Assembly (NCBI GenBank): GCA_016931415.1
Contig: JAFGEW010000016.1
Location: 1 to 64,000 of the forward strand
From: Verrucomicrobiota bacterium
GTDB lineage: Bacteria; Auribacterota; JABMQX01; JAFGEW01
DNA length: 64,000 nt
Direction of reading: 5' to 3'
Part shown: positions 24,572-33,362 of the stretch, piece by piece
Layout of the letters: each line of letters begins with the position of its first letter
Numbering within the stretch: the stretch's first letter is position 1
The notes under the pieces: model-generated
What the model saw: the letters and a program-made list of their open reading frames with translations, nothing else
Database searches by the model: none
What the model was told of the DNA's origin: nothing
Translations under genes and position numbers: made by a program

Positions 24572-25623
24572 CACGCGGCAAGGGGCAGATACGCGCGGCC
24601 ATTGTCGGCTGCGGCCGGATCGCCGGATGGCTCGAGGACGACGCGCGCCGCGGCCGCCCGAGCACACATGCGGGCGCCTATCAGGCCGTCAGAGCGACGC
24701 GCCTCGTGGCGTGCGCGAGCCGAACGCTCGAGAACGCGGAAGCCTTCGCCAAGCGGTTCGGCATCCCCGCTGCCTACGATGATTTCGCGCAGATGCTTGA
24801 CGAACAGCGACCCGATCTCCTGAGCATCTGCACGCCGGCTGAAGTACGGCTCGACTTGGTGCGCGCGGCCGCGGCCGCTGGCGTCCGCGGCATCTTCTGC
24901 GAGAAGGCCCTCGCGACAAGCCTCGCCGAGGCCGACGAGATCGTCGGACTGTGCCGCGCGCACCACATCGCGATGGCCGTCAATCACAGCCGCCGCTGGT
25001 GCTGGGACTTTCGTGCGCTCAAGCAGTTCCTCGACGAGGGCGCTCTGGGCGCGCTCCAGTCGGTGCGCGGCGCGTTCGGCGGCCACATCATCCACACGGG
25101 CACGCACTTCTTCGACGCGCTGCTGTGGCTCGTCGGACCGGCGCAGTGGGTCGAGGCGACGACGTGGCCCCTTGTGAATCCCGAGACCGGGGACACGATT
25201 GAAGACGGTAACGGCGTCGCGACGATCCGGATGGCCGGCGGCGCTTACGCGCATGTCGACGCGATCGCCAAGGACTACTTCTTGTTCGAACTCGACCTGC
25301 TCGGCTCGCATGGCCGCGTGCGCATCGGCAACAACGGCGTGCTCGAGCGTTACGAATCGGCCGAGAGCCGGCACTACAACGGTTTCCGCGAGTTGCGCCG
25401 CGTGCCGTTCGCCTCGCCGCCCGAGGGCGAGACAAACCCCTACGTGCTCGCCGTGCGCGAGCTCGTTGACGCGATCGAGGGCAACGGCCGCACGTCGTCG
25501 ACGGCGAACGACGGCCGGGCAGCGCTCGAGGTGGCCCTCGCCGTGTTCGAATCGGGCGGCCGCGGCGGCGAACGCGTCGAGCTGCCGCTCGCCAATCGCA
25601 GGCTCTGTATTGTCTCAAAGTAG
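24568..25623 (+). CDS. Gfo/Idh/MocA-family oxidoreductase
   Basis: This 351-residue protein has an N-terminal Rossmann fold (AAIVGCGRIAG, residues 9-19) and the family segment FCEKALATS, the EKP motif with A in place of P. The second domain includes a lysine-free NHSRRW stretch and HIIHTGTHFFD, the usual GXXXXXGXH-type active-site helix. These NAD(P)-dependent enzymes reduce or oxidise sugars or cyclitols. The start overlaps the small protein's stop by 4 bases. Expression from a sigma-54 promoter beside motility genes suggests a flagellin- or surface-sugar pathway; that is inference. Confidence 0.85.
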   Translation: MTRGKGQIRAAIVGCGRIAGWLEDDARRGRPSTHAGAYQAVRATRLVACASRTLENAEAFAKRFGIPAAYDDFAQMLDEQRPDLLSICTPAEVRLDLVRAAAAAGVRGIFCEKALATSLAEADEIVGLCRAHHIAMAVNHSRRWCWDFRALKQFLDEGALGALQSVRGAFGGHIIHTGTHFFDALLWLVGPAQWVEATTWPLVNPETGDTIEDGNGVATIRMAGGAYAHVDAIAKDYFLFELDLLGSHGRVRIGNNGVLERYESAESRHYNGFRELRRVPFASPPEGETNPYVLAVRELVDAIEGNGRTSSTANDGRAALEVALAVFESGGRGGERVELPLANRRLCIVSK

Positions 25624-25635
25624 GAGCGCGTGCCA

Positions 25636-26088
25636 ATGGCCGGGAAGCTCAGCGAGGAAATCATCGCCAAGTTCGAGCAGCGCCTCGAGCTGATGGCCGA
25701 GGTGTTCGAACTCGCGCAACGCCAGCACCGGTGCATCGAGGAAGGCAGAACCGAACGCCTTGACCGGCTCATCCGGCGGCGCGACCACGCGCTGCGCCGC
25801 TGGCAGCAGATCGAGGACGCCCTGAGCAGCGACCTGAAGACGGCTGCTCCTGCACGGACCACGCTCGACGCGGCACAGAAAGAGCGGTTGCTCGATCTCG
25901 TCAGCCGAGCCGACGAGCTCGTCGAGGCATTGAGACGAGAGGATACGCTGATCGCCGGCGCCATGGACGAACGGAAGGTGAGTATCGAAGAGGAAATCCA
26001 GGCGGTGCGTCAGGAGCGCGAGGCGCTACGCGCCTATTCGCGCGATGTTCCGGCCAGCCCGCCCGGAGGCGTCGACCGAAGCGCGTGA
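25636..26088 (+). CDS. Coiled-coil protein, FlgN/FliT-like flagellar chaperone candidate
   Basis: The 150-residue protein is almost entirely charged helix, with heptad-like Leu/Ala spacing, and fits the size and composition of FlgN or FliT type III export chaperones. No catalytic motif is present. The ATG at 25636 is preferred because TAGGAG, overlapping the oxidoreductase stop, lies 9 bases upstream; the GTG at 25630 is too close. A separate, better FlgN sits at 57,597 in the flg operon, so this could serve another export substrate. The neighbouring convergent gene looks like fliK. Confidence 0.5.
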   Translation: MAGKLSEEIIAKFEQRLELMAEVFELAQRQHRCIEEGRTERLDRLIRRRDHALRRWQQIEDALSSDLKTAAPARTTLDAAQKERLLDLVSRADELVEALRREDTLIAGAMDERKVSIEEEIQAVRQEREALRAYSRDVPASPPGGVDRSA

Positions 26089-26100
26089 CGCGACGCCACG

Positions 26101-27333
26101 TCACACCTCGAAGTCCAGCCCGACCATCGGCACCGGCTGCTCGGCGGGCCCGTCGAGATCCCCGTCTTGACCGGCACTGACGGAGACGCGCGACACCGTG
26201 ATCCCGAAGCTGGATAGTGCCTGCGCGAGCCACTCACGGATTCTCCCCGACACCGCCCCTCCCTCTTCCGAGCCCCCGACGTGCAGAGCGGCTGCAGCAC
26301 GACCCTGGCGGACGCGCAGATGGGCACGGACTACGTTCTCTTCGAGCGGCACCCACAGGCGGGCGTCGCAGTGCCGGGCCAGCGAGGCCTTGTTGAGAGG
26401 ACCGTCGGGCATCTCCAGCTGAACGAAAGAGGTCCCGACACCATCGCGGCGCGAGAATGGGACCTGGAGAACCCAGTTCTTCATCTCGTTCGAGGCCGGT
26501 GCGTCATTGACAACACGAAGGCCATGTCGCAACGCGCGCAGGCGGCGTACGGCATCAGCGAGTGTTCCGCTACCGTCGAGCGACGAGACGAGCAGCGGAC
26601 CGAGATCGGCGCCATGGGCCGGCAGGTCGAAATCGACTCCGCACAGTCCTGCCGCGAGGCACAGCCATTCGGCAGGCCCGCCCGAACGGACCTCGCTGAG
26701 GCATCGACAGATGCCGGCGCGAAGCGCCTCGGCCTGTGGGGCTGTGCGATCCGAGGCGGCCGCGGCCTCGAGCACGGTCAGCAGTTCGCCAAGCGAGGGG
26801 GACTCAAACAGGGCGCTGCAGATCGCCATCAGTGTTGCCTGGTCCTGATCGAGACCGTGCCGGACGATGTAGGCGGCAGCAGCTCCCGTGGTACCGAGGT
26901 CACCGTTTGTGCCCTGAGCAAGGCGGGCGACCGTGGCAAAACGCTCGTACGTGATGGGCAGGCCCGCGCCGAGCATCGAGGCGGCCAGCCAGACGTTCTC
27001 GTCGGTCGGTTCGATGCCAATGGAGACCAGATGGCGAGCCAGTTCGGCCGCGGTCGTCGCGCGGCTCGCCTCGTCAATGCCGGGCGGGGGCACAAGGCGC
27101 AGGTGGACCTTCTCGCCGAGGTCGGCCACGGTAGTGTAGAGCACCTGGCCGCGCACCAGGGGAAGTGGAGATGCGGCGACCGTCGTCACACCACGGACGC
27201 TGACAACAGCCGTGTTGGCCCCTAGGGATTGAAGAACGACAGCACGGACGACGCTGCCCGGGCGGAGCTGTCCGCGGAGGGCCGACGACGGCCGAAAAGA
27301 GATCGCGCGCTGCGGCCTGGGGGCGGCGGTCAT
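26101..27333 (-). CDS. fliK: FliK-like flagellar hook-length control protein
   Basis: The 410-residue protein has a variable, Ala/Gly-rich body and a conserved-looking C-terminus: VPLEENVVRAHLRVRQGRA, then GRIREWLAQALSSFGITVSRVSV. This matches the FliK C-terminal domain, where a beta-rich core is followed by a helix and a second short strand. FliK is exported and measures hook length, switching the export gate to filament substrates. It follows cheX by about 14 bases on the same strand. FliK is poorly conserved, so the call rests on the C-terminus and the context. Confidence 0.6.
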   Translation of the reverse strand: MTAAPRPQRAISFRPSSALRGQLRPGSVVRAVVLQSLGANTAVVSVRGVTTVAASPLPLVRGQVLYTTVADLGEKVHLRLVPPPGIDEASRATTAAELARHLVSIGIEPTDENVWLAASMLGAGLPITYERFATVARLAQGTNGDLGTTGAAAAYIVRHGLDQDQATLMAICSALFESPSLGELLTVLEAAAASDRTAPQAEALRAGICRCLSEVRSGGPAEWLCLAAGLCGVDFDLPAHGADLGPLLVSSLDGSGTLADAVRRLRALRHGLRVVNDAPASNEMKNWVLQVPFSRRDGVGTSFVQLEMPDGPLNKASLARHCDARLWVPLEENVVRAHLRVRQGRAAAALHVGGSEEGGAVSGRIREWLAQALSSFGITVSRVSVSAGQDGDLDGPAEQPVPMVGLDFEV

Positions 27334-27346
27334 GGCTGCAATGAGC

Positions 27347-27823
27347 CTAGCTTGTCTTCCGAGCGATCTCGATCGTGAAGTCGCCGACGTCGGTTGTGAA
27401 GGGCACGACAACACAGGTGACATCGGGTGGGTGGCTGTGGGTGAGTTCCCTCCCGATCGTCACCATGGGCAAGGCGATGCTGAAATTTATGTTCATGGCT
27501 TGCATTTCACCCTTGGCGCCGCCGGCGACCATGTTGGCAATTTCCCCCACACCGTCTCTCACAGTCGCATCGAGCTCGGCGTGATTCTCACCGAGCATCT
27601 TTGAGACGATCTGGCAGGCCAGGTCCTTGCTGAAGTTGACAATCACCGAGCCGGCGGCGTCGCCGGTCAGCCCGATCGAGCCAGAGATGTCGGAAATAGG
27701 CTCATCGCTGGTCTTGAGGAACGGCTTGCCGATCCGGGCCTTGGTGGAGGCCATCGTCTCCAGGACATTGAGCATGCTGTGGATAAAAGGATTGATGTAG
27801 TCTACCTTGATGACCGTTGGCAT
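27347..27823 (-). CDS. cheX: CheX-type CheY-P phosphatase
   Basis: The 158-residue cytoplasmic protein belongs to the CheC/CheX family. GVGEIANMVAGGAKG contains the E-X2-N pair that inserts into the CheY active site to speed dephosphorylation. A single copy of that motif and the length indicate CheX rather than CheC, which usually has two. It lies between cheY (28,251 start) and fliK, and the pairing with that CheY is likely functional. GGGAG 6 bases upstream supports the ATG. Confidence 0.88.
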   Translation of the reverse strand: MPTVIKVDYINPFIHSMLNVLETMASTKARIGKPFLKTSDEPISDISGSIGLTGDAAGSVIVNFSKDLACQIVSKMLGENHAELDATVRDGVGEIANMVAGGAKGEMQAMNINFSIALPMVTIGRELTHSHPPDVTCVVVPFTTDVGDFTIEIARKTS

Positions 27824-27867
27824 GATCTGCTCCCGCTTGCGTCTATCTGCGGGCTGTCGTGCGACGC

Positions 27868-28251
27868 TCAGGCACCGAGCTGGACGCCCAAAACAGCCTG
27901 GATCTTCTCTTTGAGCACGTCGATCGTGAACGGCTTGACAATGTAGTTGTTGACGCCGTTCTTGATCGCCTCGACGATCTCGGCCTTCCCGGCCTCGGTT
28001 GTGACCATGATGATGGGCACGGTGCGGTAGTTCGGATCGGCCCGCACGGCCTTGATGAACTCCAGTCCGTTCATCTCAGGCATGTTCCAATCGGTGACGA
28101 TCAGGCCTGTCTCAGGCGTGAGTTTGCCCAGTCCTTCGCGGCCATCGCCGGCTTCGGTGACGTTGCCGAAGTGCAGTTTGTCGAGCGAGTTGATGATGAT
28201 GCGGCGCATGGTCGAGGAGTCGTCGACGACCAACACGTTCATGTTCGGCAT
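27868..28251 (-). CDS. cheY: CheY-like single-domain response regulator
   Basis: This 127-residue receiver has every functional residue: acidic pair in VVDDSS, phospho-acceptor aspartate in VTDWNMPEMNG, switch threonine in MVTTE and lysine in IVKPFT. No output domain is present. The sequence resembles true chemotaxis CheY, which binds the flagellar switch protein FliM. Start at 28251 follows AAGGAGG at 9 bases. It is followed by cheX and fliK, while a second CheY-like protein is encoded next to cheA. Confidence 0.92.
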   Translation of the reverse strand: MPNMNVLVVDDSSTMRRIIINSLDKLHFGNVTEAGDGREGLGKLTPETGLIVTDWNMPEMNGLEFIKAVRADPNYRTVPIIMVTTEAGKAEIVEAIKNGVNNYIVKPFTIDVLKEKIQAVLGVQLGA

Positions 28252-28379
28252 GGGTTCTTGCCTCCTTGCCCACTTGGCGTCATGGGCAGCTGCGTCCCCT
28301 GGCATGGCTCTGCTGCTATCCTGTAAGAACATGCAGTCGGTGTGGTCACCGTAACGACGAGAATCCGTCACGACTGCTC

Positions 28380-28407
28380 TTGACACAAACTCGATTCGGC
28401 ATAGAAT
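28380..28407 (+). promoter_or_regulatory. Sigma-70 promoter of HDOD gene 1
   Basis: A perfect TTGACA, 16 bases, TAGAAT, ending 67 bases before the ATG at 28474. It is in the divergent gap with cheY. Confidence 0.7.
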
Positions 28408-28473
28408 GGCCGCCGAGTGATCTCCCCGTGGGCACAAGTGCCTAGTTTGGTATCGTCCGAGAAGGACCATGTC

Positions 28474-29319
28474 ATGACATCTAATTTCACCGAACTTGTT
28501 GATGGTTCCTGTACGCTTCCCTCGATGCCGGTTGTCGCCACGCGTGTCATGCGCGAGTTGATGGACCCCCAGGCCACAGCCGACTCGCTGTCCAAGATCG
28601 TTGAGACCGATCAGGCGCTCCTGACGCGGATCCTCAAGATCGCCAACTCGGCGTTCTACGGCTGCGCGCGCAAGGTCGGCTCAATCCAACTCGCCATCGT
28701 GGTGCTCGGCTTCAACACGCTCAAGAATCTGGTGATCGCCACGAGCACCCGGAGCCTGTACCAAAAGCAGAGCCTCGCCGAGCAGACGCTGTGGGAGCAC
28801 TCGCTCGCTGTGGGCATCGCTTCGCACGTGCTTGCCATGGCGCTCAGCCCGGGCAATCTGGATAACGCCTTCACCGTGGGTCTGTTGCACGACGTCGGCA
28901 AGCTCGTCCTGTATCAGCAGGATCCCGAGGGCTACTCGGCCATCCTGGACGGACAGGCCAAGGGGGCCACGTGCTACGAGCCTGAACAGAAGTTGCTCGG
29001 CTTCACCCACGCGCACGTGGGCGCGGTCTTGATGAACCGCTGGAACCTGCCCGAGAACTTCGAGCTGGCCATAGGCCTGCACCACTCGCTCGACGGCGCC
29101 GACTTCAACCGGCTCAAGCCGCAGCCCAAGCAGCTCACGGCGCTCGTCAACCTGGCTGATACCATCGCCAAGCGTGTCATTTCCGGCAACGACATGGCGC
29201 CGACGGACGGGATGCCGATGGCGATGGAGACGCTCGGCGCCACCAACGAGCAAGTCGACAACTACATCTCAATGATCAAAGAGACCCTCGATCAGGAGAA
29301 ACACCTGTTCGAAGACTAG
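28474..29319 (+). CDS. HDOD-domain signalling protein
   Basis: The 281-residue protein is a single HDOD domain (LPSMPVVATRVM at the start, NSAFYGCARKVGSIQLAIVVLG, then GLLHDVGK). HDOD domains are HD-related but normally lack hydrolase activity and act in signalling, often beside chemotaxis or c-di-GMP genes. The H-D pair in LLHDVGK is kept. AAGGA lies 7 bases before the ATG at 28474. The stop overlaps the convergent cheA stop by 4 bases. Its partner is unknown. Confidence 0.88.
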   Translation: MTSNFTELVDGSCTLPSMPVVATRVMRELMDPQATADSLSKIVETDQALLTRILKIANSAFYGCARKVGSIQLAIVVLGFNTLKNLVIATSTRSLYQKQSLAEQTLWEHSLAVGIASHVLAMALSPGNLDNAFTVGLLHDVGKLVLYQQDPEGYSAILDGQAKGATCYEPEQKLLGFTHAHVGAVLMNRWNLPENFELAIGLHHSLDGADFNRLKPQPKQLTALVNLADTIAKRVISGNDMAPTDGMPMAMETLGATNEQVDNYISMIKETLDQEKHLFED

Positions 29320-32003
29320 AAGGGTCTCTGCCGCCGACCCTCAGCCGTCTCCCGGTCACCGGAGGCCATCGCTACGATCTCCAGCGGGTCGAGAATCATC
29401 ACAATCCGTCCGTCGCCCATAATCGACGCCCCACCGAGCCCCCGTATCGAAGCAAGGCACTCGTCGAGCGGCTTGATCACGATCTCTTCCTGGTCATGAA
29501 GCTCATCGACGACAACACCGATGCGCTGCACGCCGATCGAGAGCACGACAACGGGTAGCTTGCTCTGGTTTGCCGCTGTACCGCGCTCAAGCTGGAGGAG
29601 GTCGCGCAGATGCACGAGACCGATCGGCTCGCCGCGCAGCAGGATCGCCTCCTTGCCCTGGAGGTGCTGTATCTGTTCGCGCGGGATGCGGATGGTTTCG
29701 TCGACGGCGTCGAGCGGCACGGCAAAGTCCTGGCCACCGGCGCTCACGAGCAACGCCTCGATGATGGCCAGAGTCAAGGGTAGTTCGATGCGGATCTGCG
29801 TCCCTTCGCCCACATGGCTCTCAATTCTTACCGTGCCGCTGAGCTTGGAGATGTTTGTGTTGACCACGTCCATACCGACGCCCCGGCCCGAGACATCCGT
29901 CACGGTCTCCGCTGTGCTGAATCCAGGACGGCAGATGAGCTTGATGATATCCTGATCGGTAAGCCGGTCTGCCTCGTCAGCGGACACAAGCCCTCGTTCA
30001 ACCGCCTTGCGTCTGACTTTGTCCGGATCGATGCCCGCTCCATCGTCGGTGATCTCGATAACGATCGCATTGCCCTCGTGCGCAGCACGCAGCACGATCG
30101 CGCCGGTCTCGTCTTTCCCGGCGGCTCGACGGGCCTCGGGAGACTCGATACCGTGATCGACGGCGTTCCGGATGATGTGCACAAGCGGGTCGCCGATATC
30201 TTCTGCGATGCCCTTGTCGAGTTCCGTATCCTCACCGTGGACAACCAGGTTGACGCGCTTGCCGTTTTTGCGGGTCAGGTCGCGCACGAGGCGGGGGAAG
30301 CGGGCGAACACGTTCCGCACCGGCACCATGCGCATGTCCATGACGTTGGCCTGCAGGTCGCCGGAAATGCGGTTGATCGAGAACACCCCCGATTTGAACT
30401 CGACGAGGAGCTCGTCGGTGAAGTCGTTGCTCTCGATCCGCTTGGCGATATGCGCGAAGGTGTTCTTCGTGATGATAAGCTCACCGACCAGGTTCATGAA
30501 CGTGTCGAGCTTGTCCTGCTCGATGCGCATCGTCTTGACGTTCTGCACCTTGGGTGTCGCGACCTCGGCCGACGATGCTGTGATGCGATTTGCGCAGGCG
30601 GCGTCGTCACGCGTCGACTCGGGGGCGGATGCGGCGCCCCTCTCGGGCGGCACGGATGCGGTCGGAGCCAACTCGGTTTCGGCCGGTGCCAGCGTCGGTC
30701 GTGCGACAGCGGGCGGGGCGTCGATCGGATCGAGCGCGCCGCGGGATCTGAGTCGATCGAGCCCCGTGGCCACAGCACCCAGGTATTCGTCGAGCAGCTC
30801 GAGAAACTCTTTCTCGAAACCGAGCCGGCCGTCGTGGACGATCTCGAGGATCTCCCCGGCCTTCACCGCCGCCTCAGCAACCGGGGCGCAGCCGACGAAC
30901 TCGGCCCCCGCTTTCAGCGAGCGGGTGGCCCGCAGGTAGGCTTCGACCACCTTCTTCTGTGTATCACCGGCGAGGATCTTCTGATGGCACGCCTGCATGG
31001 CGCTCAGTTGCTGGCCGGCGGAGACGAGAAACACCTGCACCGAGTCGGTGCAGGCGGCAGCGGACGGCGGTGGCGGCGACCCGGCCCGCGCACCAAGCGC
31101 GGCGGGCTGTTCGTGCAAGCGCTCGACCAGCCCAGGGCTTGGCCTGGGGGTGGTCATGGGATTGGCACAGGCGGTCTTGAGGTAATCGGCACTCTCAAAG
31201 CAGACGTCGAACGTCTTGTCGGTCACCTCGATGGATACATCGTGGCGAAGCACGTCGAGCAGGCTCTCGTAGGCGTGTGCGAAGTCGCGGATTACCTCGA
31301 AGCCCAGGTAGTCGGCCGTGCCTTTGATCGTATGGATGCTGCGAAAGATGCAGTTGATGAGTTCGCGGTTTGACCGATCGCGCTCGAGCTTGACGAGTGC
31401 CGCTTCCGCCGCTTGGAGGTTCTCGGCGGCCTCGATCCTGAACTCTTCGAGCATCCTGGGCATGGTGTCCTCGAGCGGCGCCGGGTTCGATTGCCCGCTC
31501 CCGGACGGTCCGGCAGGGGGCGAGGCCGGGCCGGTTGGAGACGCCGGGCTGCCGACGGACGCGCCGGACGGTGTGCCGTCGAGCACGTGACCGAGCCGAC
31601 GCATAACGTGTTCGAGCCCCGCCTTGTCCTCTCCAACGAGCAAGTCAATCTGCGCGTCGGTGTTCGCCGAGAGCTCGTTGACAAGCCGCTTGAGCATGTC
31701 CGCACTGCTGAGCAACACGTCGATGATCTCGGGCGTCGGCTCGCGCTTGGCGTTACGCAGTTCGTTGAGCAAGGTCTCGAGCTTGTGGCTCAGCTCGGCG
31801 ATCGCCGTCAGGTTGAAGAAACCGGCAGCTCCCTTGATGCTATGGATGGCCCGGAAGATCGTGTTGATGAGCTCGGGATCGGCCGGCGAGCGTTCGTACT
31901 CAAGCAGCTTTTCGTCGACGGTGTCCAGGTGTTCCTGCGACTCGGCGATGAACTCGAGCAGGAGCGTCGGGTCTCCCAAGAAGCCTGGATCGCTTGATGC
32001 CAC
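29316..32003 (-). CDS. cheA: Chemotaxis histidine kinase CheA with three HPt-like domains
   Basis: GTG at 32003 follows GGGAGG at 7 bases and gives 895 residues. HPt 1 near residue 45 has IHSIKG and HPt 2 near 205 has IHTIKG, both with the phospho-histidine. A third helical unit near 360 has TRSLKAG where the histidine would be, so it cannot be phosphorylated. The dimerisation helices, ATPase (IIRNAVDHG, DDGAGID, GRGVGMDVV) and a C-terminal CheW-like domain follow. It phosphorylates CheY and CheB in response to receptors. It is the last gene of the chemotaxis operon. Confidence 0.95.
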   Translation of the reverse strand: MASSDPGFLGDPTLLLEFIAESQEHLDTVDEKLLEYERSPADPELINTIFRAIHSIKGAAGFFNLTAIAELSHKLETLLNELRNAKREPTPEIIDVLLSSADMLKRLVNELSANTDAQIDLLVGEDKAGLEHVMRRLGHVLDGTPSGASVGSPASPTGPASPPAGPSGSGQSNPAPLEDTMPRMLEEFRIEAAENLQAAEAALVKLERDRSNRELINCIFRSIHTIKGTADYLGFEVIRDFAHAYESLLDVLRHDVSIEVTDKTFDVCFESADYLKTACANPMTTPRPSPGLVERLHEQPAALGARAGSPPPPSAAACTDSVQVFLVSAGQQLSAMQACHQKILAGDTQKKVVEAYLRATRSLKAGAEFVGCAPVAEAAVKAGEILEIVHDGRLGFEKEFLELLDEYLGAVATGLDRLRSRGALDPIDAPPAVARPTLAPAETELAPTASVPPERGAASAPESTRDDAACANRITASSAEVATPKVQNVKTMRIEQDKLDTFMNLVGELIITKNTFAHIAKRIESNDFTDELLVEFKSGVFSINRISGDLQANVMDMRMVPVRNVFARFPRLVRDLTRKNGKRVNLVVHGEDTELDKGIAEDIGDPLVHIIRNAVDHGIESPEARRAAGKDETGAIVLRAAHEGNAIVIEITDDGAGIDPDKVRRKAVERGLVSADEADRLTDQDIIKLICRPGFSTAETVTDVSGRGVGMDVVNTNISKLSGTVRIESHVGEGTQIRIELPLTLAIIEALLVSAGGQDFAVPLDAVDETIRIPREQIQHLQGKEAILLRGEPIGLVHLRDLLQLERGTAANQSKLPVVVLSIGVQRIGVVVDELHDQEEIVIKPLDECLASIRGLGGASIMGDGRIVMILDPLEIVAMASGDRETAEGRRQRPF

Positions 32004-32056
32004 GTGTGAACCTCCCTTGGTGCATGATGCGGCCGGAACGCGCGCCGGAGCCGAAA

Positions 32057-32443
32057 CTAGACCGGGGCGTCGGCCTTCTCGCCGAGAAGCATCCTGACGT
32101 TCGTCACCAGTTCGTGCGGTTTGGCCGGCTTGACAATGTAGACGTTCGCCCCGGCCTCGAAACCCCGCTGCTGGTCGCGGGCTTCCTCCTCGGTGCTGAT
32201 GACAATGATCGGCAGGGACTTCAGGTCGGGTTGCTCTCGGATCTTCTCGATAAGCGCGTAGCCATCCATCCGAGGCATGTTGACGTCTGTCACGACGAGG
32301 TCGAATCGGCCGGTGAACAAGCGTTCGAGCGCCGCGTAGCCGTTCGGCGCCCCTTCGCACGTATAACCGGCGTTCTCGAGGATATAACTGTGCAGGCTCA
32401 TCACGATTCTCGAATCATCGACTATCAGAATTCTGCTTCCCAT
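32057..32443 (-). CDS. CheY-like response regulator
   Basis: A 128-residue single receiver domain: acidic residues in IVDDSR, aspartate in VTDVNMPRMDG, serine/threonine in VISTEEE and lysine in IVKPAKP. Such receivers next to cheA are direct substrates of the kinase. Its closing helix differs from the cheY at 27,868, so the two may have distinct outputs, one motor-binding and one a phosphate sink. GAGGA 7 bases upstream sets the ATG at 32443. Confidence 0.9.
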   Translation of the reverse strand: MGSRILIVDDSRIVMSLHSYILENAGYTCEGAPNGYAALERLFTGRFDLVVTDVNMPRMDGYALIEKIREQPDLKSLPIIVISTEEEARDQQRGFEAGANVYIVKPAKPHELVTNVRMLLGEKADAPV

Positions 32444-32486
32444 CCGTCTGTCCTCTACCTTGCAGTGATACAACCCACGTCGTCTT

Positions 32487-33362
32487 TCACATCGCCTGCT
32501 TCGAGTAGCAGAGGAATGTCTCGAGCCGCTCGATCCGGAAGGCGGCCGTGATCCGCCCGACCGATTCGGAATGGCCAAGAAACACGTACCCGCCGGGGTT
32601 CAGCGCGTCGTAGAAGTAGCCCAGCGTAAGCCGGCGAGACGAATCATCGAAGTAGATGAGTACGTTGCGGCAAAAGATGACGTCGAAACCGCTCATCCGG
32701 CGCATGGCGTGTTTGTCAATCAGGTTGACCTGCTGGAGGCTGACGAGCTTCGTGACCTCGGGGGCGACCTGCCACTTGCCGTCGGAGACCGTGAAGTAAC
32801 GGGTCAACAGGTCAGGTGGCACGTCCTTGACCGAGCGCGCCTCGTATGTGGCGCGGTGTGCGGTGCGTAAGGCATTGCGGTCGATGTCGGTGCCGAGCAC
32901 CTCGACGTGCCAGTTCGTCAGGTCGGGGAGTGCCTCCCGGAGGATGATCGCGAGCGTGTACGGCTCCTCGCCCGTCGAGCAGGCCGCGCTCCAGATCCGG
33001 AGTGTGCGTGTGCCGGCTTGACGTTTGGCAGCGATGAGTCGAGGGAGCACCTTGGTCGAGAAGCCCTCGAGTTGAGGCACGTTGCGGAAGAAATAGGTTT
33101 CGTTCACCGTCAGCTCTTCGATCAGGTTGTGGAGTTCCGCGCGTCCGAGGTCGGCCTCCAGGCGGCGCAGGTACTCCTCGGGGTCGACAATGCGGAGGTC
33201 CTGCATCCGCCGTTCCAGCCGCTTCTCGACGAAGTACTGCTTGCTGTCTTCGAAAAACAGCCCGGCGTGGCCGTAGACGATGTCACGAAGCCGTCGAAAC
33301 ACCGGCGGAGGCAGTCCGGCCACGGCCACCGGTTGTGCGAACGGTCGCTTAAGCAAGTCCAT
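32487..33362 (-). CDS. cheR: Chemoreceptor methyltransferase CheR
   Basis: The 291-residue enzyme methylates glutamates of chemoreceptors with S-adenosylmethionine. The N-terminal helical domain (FRRLRDIVYGHAGL) is followed by the SAM-binding motif WSAACSTGEEPYTLAI and FCRNVLIYFD. The C-terminus lacks the receptor-tethering pentapeptide-binding insert features I would need to see to call tethering. The ATG at 33362 lies inside the end of the HEAT-repeat gene, a 14-base overlap. It acts opposite CheB, encoded upstream. Confidence 0.94.
   Translation of the reverse strand: MDLLKRPFAQPVAVAGLPPPVFRRLRDIVYGHAGLFFEDSKQYFVEKRLERRMQDLRIVDPEEYLRRLEADLGRAELHNLIEELTVNETYFFRNVPQLEGFSTKVLPRLIAAKRQAGTRTLRIWSAACSTGEEPYTLAIILREALPDLTNWHVEVLGTDIDRNALRTAHRATYEARSVKDVPPDLLTRYFTVSDGKWQVAPEVTKLVSLQQVNLIDKHAMRRMSGFDVIFCRNVLIYFDDSSRRLTLGYFYDALNPGGYVFLGHSESVGRITAAFRIERLETFLCYSKQAM

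Noticed and set aside
26085-26104. GTGACG/CGTCAC hairpin between convergent FlgN-like and FliK-like genes
   Set aside because: Short stem formed mostly of the two stop regions and no T-run; could be chance.
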